Assembly: GCF_001949145.1 (NCBI RefSeq)
Contig: NW_019091356.1
Span: 4,611,211 to 4,675,210 of the forward strand
DNA length: 64,000 bases
Direction: 5' to 3'
Origin: Acanthaster planci
Lineage: Eukaryota; Echinodermata; Asteroidea; Valvatida; Acanthasteridae
The notes below the pieces were generated by a model, which saw nothing but the letters and a program-made list of their open reading frames with translations, did not search any database and was not told where the DNA came from. Below, piece by piece: positions 51,301 to 64,000 of the stretch (the first letter of the stretch is position 1; each line of letters starts with the position of its first letter). Made by a program: the position numbers and the translations under genes.

Positions 51301-51506
51301 TTACTCAAACCATGTGTAATCTCTCCGCAGAGAAATTTGAGGAAGCAAGGAGTTACTACAAGAAAGCTTTATCTCTTGCTGAGAAGCAAGGGGATGCAGC
51401 GGCTATATTGGAGATCAAGAACAGCCTGGCTCAGCTAGATACGAACATCTTCCTGAAGCAGCAGAAGGAGGGAAGAAAGAAACAAGAGGCAAAAGTTCTG
51501 AATTAA
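48303..51506 (+). CDS. TTC19: Tetratricopeptide repeat protein 19, mitochondrial
   Basis: Inner-membrane TPR protein needed for maturation and upkeep of respiratory complex III (clearance of Rieske-protein fragments). Seven exons: 48303-48960, 49167-49255, 49526-49636, 49899-50056, 50434-50671, 50946-51108, 51331-51506; about 530 aa, all in frame. The start at 48303 (MAACMQGICQVFPRIFLSRR) gives a basic amphipathic presequence; an in-frame Met 13 codons upstream is less likely. A single hydrophobic segment (GIVCCCIVFSLAFF) is followed by TPRs: EGNLAEAEALLHKALKMAQD, HGNLTKAENLFKETLKLM, YDDAEQGFKWCISTTEKKL, LLGMCLDCYARHL, GGNYTEAIELIQRAADLAEK, EKFEEARSYYKKALSLAEK. LLGMCLDCYARHL closely matches the vertebrate protein. 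The stretch between presequence and TM (about 150 residues, charged, likely disordered) makes it longer than human TTC19 (about 380 aa). Confidence 0.93.
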
Positions 51507-52307
51507 TTGTAACCCGGAAGTTAGCTCAGGCACAAATGAGTTTCTTCAAAAGAGAAATGTGCTCGGTCTAGAAAAATTATTTCTGTGCTTCTAGAAATGT
51601 CTTTACTGGCCAAAATGAAATTATATCTTTGTATTTGAGTTCCTTTGAAAAGGGTACCTTCCAGGCGGACATGGGTTCTTATATGGAGATGTTAATGAAA
51701 CAACCTAATAGTTCCGCAAAAGCTAGAAGTTTTCTGGCTCAGCAGTCAGAAAATTTGTCTGCATGGTTAGCATTCTTGTAATTTTTTGGAAGAACATGAC
51801 AATACTAGACCATGCACAAAATATCTGGGAATAGAATTTTAGAAATATTTAAAATGGCCTAAGCTTTCCCACCTCTTGATTCTGTTTCAAGTTGTTAGCT
51901 TCAGAAAAATTGATTATTTATGGAACTAAACGAAAAATGTCTAGCAAAACAGTGATTCTGTTTGGCTGTACGAATTTTAATTGCGTTTAATAGAATTTTA
52001 GGGTATGACCATTTTTTTTCAAAGACGTGTTGTTTATATCAAGGGATTGGGAGTAATTTCTCAGCCTTACGTCATTCATGAAAAAGGCTATGGGTTATTC
52101 CAAAAATAAATACTCCCATTTGAAAAAAAAAATTCCGTGTTAATTTCGATGTGTTGCGTCATTCTAAAATGTTGTAAACCAGACCCTATAAATTGGATCA
52201 AAGTGACTTAGAAAGTTCATTGTTGCTGGCGAATGGAACGCTCTTGCGTATCTTACTTATGCATATCAATTGGGGGCGCTCTTCAAGGTTACCGGTACAC
52301 GTGAAAA
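51507..52307 (+). other. TTC19 3' UTR and KARS1 upstream region
   Basis: About 800 bp without coding exons. A poly(A) hexamer AATAAA at 52105-52110 (+) probably ends TTC19 about 200 bp before the KARS1 start codon, so the KARS1 promoter must be very short. Confidence 0.6.
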
Positions 52308-60685
<8,378 letters not shown>

Positions 60686-62757
60686 CGATGACCTGTGACA
60701 TTCAGGTCAAACATTTGGCCAGTGTTCCTGCTGTGTGCTTCAACTGGAATGAACAACATTTTGGCAGAAGGGAAGTAAAGACAGGTGGTTCTGACCTCTG
60801 ACATCCAGGTCGTAGGTTATAACCTTTCAATTTTCCTCAGGTATGTGTCATTAATTTGATCTCCATCATCTGTTTGGAAGCCCTGTCCTTGGGGAAGGGT
60901 TTGTTTTTGGCACAATAGGGAAACTGGACGTCAGTGTTTTAAAAGAATGTTCATTGATTAAGTATTTAACCGTGAATTAATCTTAATTGTGTGTAGAAAT
61001 GTTTTACTTGAATGTAGGATCAGAGGTCAAGCAAAATACGAAACAGGCTACGCCTACCCGGAAGTCATTTATCAAGTCACACAATATGTTCAAAAGCTTT
61101 GTTCTGTTGATATTTTATTCCATTAAGATGCTAACATTACATTGTCAAAAAAACCTGTAAATGCCAACTCGGCTTGGTTTCTCACAAATGCTGTTTGAAT
61201 GTACTACACAAAAATATCTTCTGTAATCTGTAAAATAGACTGACATACAATATATAAGTTATAATACAAGCATCTTGGATGGGGAGTTTCGGACTTTGGC
61301 TAGGCAAAACTGAGAGTATATATCTTTTTGAAAAGCAAAGATGTACGCAAATTGCAACTTTGCACAAACATAATTAAGAATACATTTCTTCCTCACAGCC
61401 ACCGTCGTTGTCAACGGAAAATTAAAATTAAGTGTTTGAATTACCCACGGTTCAGTTTGCCCCTAAAAGCTGACAGCAGGAGCACGGTGAAGTCGTCAAA
61501 ATCCTCTTTTTTGAAAATCCTGAACTCATAGGAATATTTCTGATTTGTGCATTTCTGTCCTGCTTCATGAGGAAATGTCCTAAAGTCGTATCAAAATTTT
61601 GGGGCATTGTGGTTGGAAAGGGGAACATGAGTACAATCACAGTCACTGCTTACTTTCAGAATTGGGGAATTAGCTTGAGTAAGCAGGTGTAATTCCTAAC
61701 ACCTGTTTGCCTAATGTGATAAAAACAGCAGTCAGTACAACCTACATGTACATCCAGTGAAGCAAACACATGTACCGGGTAGTATAAAGGTTGTCAAGTT
61801 CACGGACGTAAGCCTTAGGGTTGTCATTTCATTATTTCCCACAGTTCCTTTTAAATGTTCACCTCTTAGTTATTCGAGAAAACATGACGTTTGGTATTTT
61901 TGTACTACAAATACCAAACTTATAATATGTTTTCATTATTTTGCGGTACCAACACCAATTTTTCAGACCCATGTCAAAAACTGAATAAATATGACATGGA
62001 GAAAATAAACATTCGTTCAGTTTCGTTTATTATTTATTTTTGGTTTGCTCTGTTATCATCACTGTAAATCTTTATACTGGCGATCAGACATTTTAACGAA
62101 ATATATTCTTTCCATGTTTTTGTTTCCTGTTTTAAAGACTTCTGTCTAGTTCTTGGTTTACTCATCAGGTGGTTTTGTTCTTAAGAAGGGCTGTTGCCAC
62201 GCGCAGCATCGACCGTTTTGTGATCTGATCTGAAAGAAACTTCGTATCTTAGTAACACCACAATCACAAAGCATGCTTAAAACTACAGGGTTGGAATTTA
62301 GAAGTTACACCGTCACTTTTACTCTGAAATAAATGGATGTATTTCAGTGATCTTGACAAATTGACACATATCTAAACTCAAAAGTTTGAAGATGTTGCTT
62401 TCACTAACACGCTTTCACGTAAAAACAAACAAGAAAACCCAGTTACATATAAATACATTTACCGTTCTGAATTGATACGGAAAATGTGATTTAATTTATC
62501 GACAGAATACGTAACTACTCGGACGTAGATATATGTACTTGCTTAATATGCTAATGTATTAACGTGCGAAGAAAACTAAGTTGGATAAGATGATGGACGG
62601 ATGTAGGTCAGCTACAAAAGGGACAGAAGTTTTCACTGTTTATCCCACTTACCCCCGGGCAAGCTTTACTTTAAACACCGTTGTTCATTAATCGTCCATT
62701 TCCTTATATATTGAAATGTATACGGGACGATAGTCCCAAATTCATATGCCGTCTTCT
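60686..62757. other. Convergent 3' UTRs of KARS1 (+) and the urea transporter (-)
   Basis: No coding exon seen. Poly(A) hexamers for the + strand lie at 61984-61989 and 62004-62009. Hexamers for the minus strand lie at 62026-62031 and 62033-62038. The two transcripts probably end within about 50 bp of each other and may overlap. Confidence 0.6.
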
Positions 62758-63704
62758 TCATGTAACCTCTAACGCTTCCCCTTCTTGCGCATTAGCCACG
62801 CCCCTAGGGTTATACCTCCTCCTGTGGTCCTCGGGCCATGTGATCTTGTCCATGGGAACGCGCATGAGCAGTTTGCTCTCGCTGGTTACCAGGAGGAATA
62901 ATCCCGCTGTAATGCAGAAGGGGAAAGCAATTTCCGGAAGTCCGGCTGGCATTAGAACAGCCGACATGGCGCCTTTGACAGCTGCCGCAAATATTGCTGT
63001 TGAAAGAAGGATATCCCGAAATCAATCGCGTTAAAGCTACGGACGGGCCCACATTAAATGTTAGGCTTAATGATTACTGTTTTCATGTTCTAGCTTAATA
63101 TTTCTTAATTTAATTGATTTCCAAATGTGATGTATGGGTATAGGCCTATTGTAGCTTTTATGATAGATTTTGCTTATCAGTCATTGTAAGCGTAAAATGT
63201 GCGCATAAATGAAAGTTAAATCAGTTTCCTCCCTCTCTAAATTCCTAGTGTTTCCTTTCGATCAGTTAAATTCCTTATTCCTTTGTATTGATTAAGGAAC
63301 AATCCATTTTTGTCTGAGCGATAATTGTCTTTCGGAGTAAAGGTTGCGTGAATTTATACAAGTCTAGTATCATCTTTTCATTCAGAGCAAACTCGTCAAT
63401 CTTCATTGCCCAACACTGCTTTCATGGTTACATGTTTGTTCCATAACGACACTTCACGACTCTCTTGCCATAAATACATGTACACCGGTAGTAATCTCGC
63501 TTTATTAAATGTAATAATTTGTGAAAGTTGTGAGAATATCCAAAGATTTGTAACCGAGAAGTAACTCACCTGAAAAGAGAGCAGTCAGGTGAGAGGGCCA
63601 GTTCAGAACAAAGAAGAAACCTCCGACTGATGCGCAGGTAAGTACTGAGTTGTAGCCCCATAGTCCTGCGTAGATGTCGCTGAGCGGCGCTGCCATGGCT
63701 AAGC
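62758..63704 (-). CDS. Urea transporter (SLC14-like), last two exons (partial)
   Basis: C-terminal end of a urea channel of the UT/SLC14 family, a plasma-membrane protein passing urea down its gradient. Exons 63704-63570 and 62996-62758 (stop TGA at 62758) join in phase through an Ala codon. The first encodes LAMAAPLSDIYAGLWGYNSV, then a TM segment (SVGGFFFVLNW). This matches the conserved family block in which YAGLWGYNSVL precedes the second selectivity-filter half. The second encodes FAAAVKGAMSAVLMPAGLPE, then IAFPFCITAGLFLLV as the last TM helix, then a short cytosolic tail (KITWPEDHRRRYNPRG). The N-terminal half lies to the right of the window. Vertebrate members carry FGLP..T.PF where this one has AGLPEIAFPF. 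Confidence 0.88.
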
Positions 63705-64000
63705 CTGTCGTTGAAGAATAAGCACACCGAGATCTCGTTTCACACCACGAAAAATAGGCCTACCGGGAACCTTGGTGTTTTGTTTGTTTGTTTGTTGGGG
63801 TGTTGGGGTTGTATGTTTTTTTGGGGGGGGGGGTATGTCGCAAGTGGTATGAAATACGAGCCACATAGACCCAAGCCAATGCGTTTACGGCACCCACCAA
63901 GGCACCACGTTGTATTTCGATAGGCCTGTAGCAACCACATTAGGGTTCATATATAATTACTGTTGTTGTAATATCAGGTATCGATGTACTGACAACGTGA

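Overview
The window is eukaryotic animal DNA. Genes are split into many short exons with GT-AG introns of about 0.2-3 kb. The gene set is metazoan: an adhesion GPCR, a TRIM protein, CUB/LDLa secreted proteins, a BBS chaperonin, TTC19, KARS1 and an SLC14-type urea transporter. Together with AT-rich introns, short MITE-like repeats and an animal proline iminopeptidase, this suggests a marine invertebrate deuterostome. An echinoderm such as a sea star is my best guess, which is inference only. Exon models were built by hand from splice sites, reading phase and family similarity; no search was run.

Layout. 1-685 (+): a 20-bp tandem repeat, then the last three coding exons of a DNAJB6-like co-chaperone. 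3384-12224 (+): a complete 14-exon adhesion GPCR (ADGRG-like) with signal peptide, HormR-like domain, GAIN-like region, a GPS without a recognisable cleavage site, and seven TM segments. A single-exon RING/B-box gene (5414-6163, -) sits antisense in its first intron. 14317-33413 (-): two tandem paralogous secreted genes, each with signal peptide, furin-type site, 8-Cys LDLa-like module, CUB domains (three in the upstream copy, five in the downstream copy) and a low-complexity tail. 33414-38980: a gene-poor stretch with a 29-bp tandem repeat and a hairpin. 38981-41990 (-): a complete 7-exon proline iminopeptidase with all catalytic residues. 42378-47718 (-): BBS12-like, with its 5' end unresolved and one very large inserted exon. 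48303-51506 (+): TTC19, divergent from BBS12. 52308-60685 (+): complete 15-exon KARS1. 62758-63704 (-): the last two coding exons of a urea transporter, convergent with KARS1.

Functionally this is a mixed neighbourhood. Housekeeping genes (KARS1, TTC19 for respiratory complex III, BBS12 for the ciliary BBSome chaperonin) lie next to extracellular or receptor genes. I see no operon-like system. The most unusual items are the two-copy CUB family with a conserved putative processing site, a GPCR that looks unable to self-cleave, an intact proline iminopeptidase in an animal gene context, and a BBS12 with a roughly 580-residue acidic insertion carrying repeated SRHF-type motifs. Several small inverted-repeat elements, one a likely pogo/Tigger-type MITE with a TA target duplication, fill introns and gaps.
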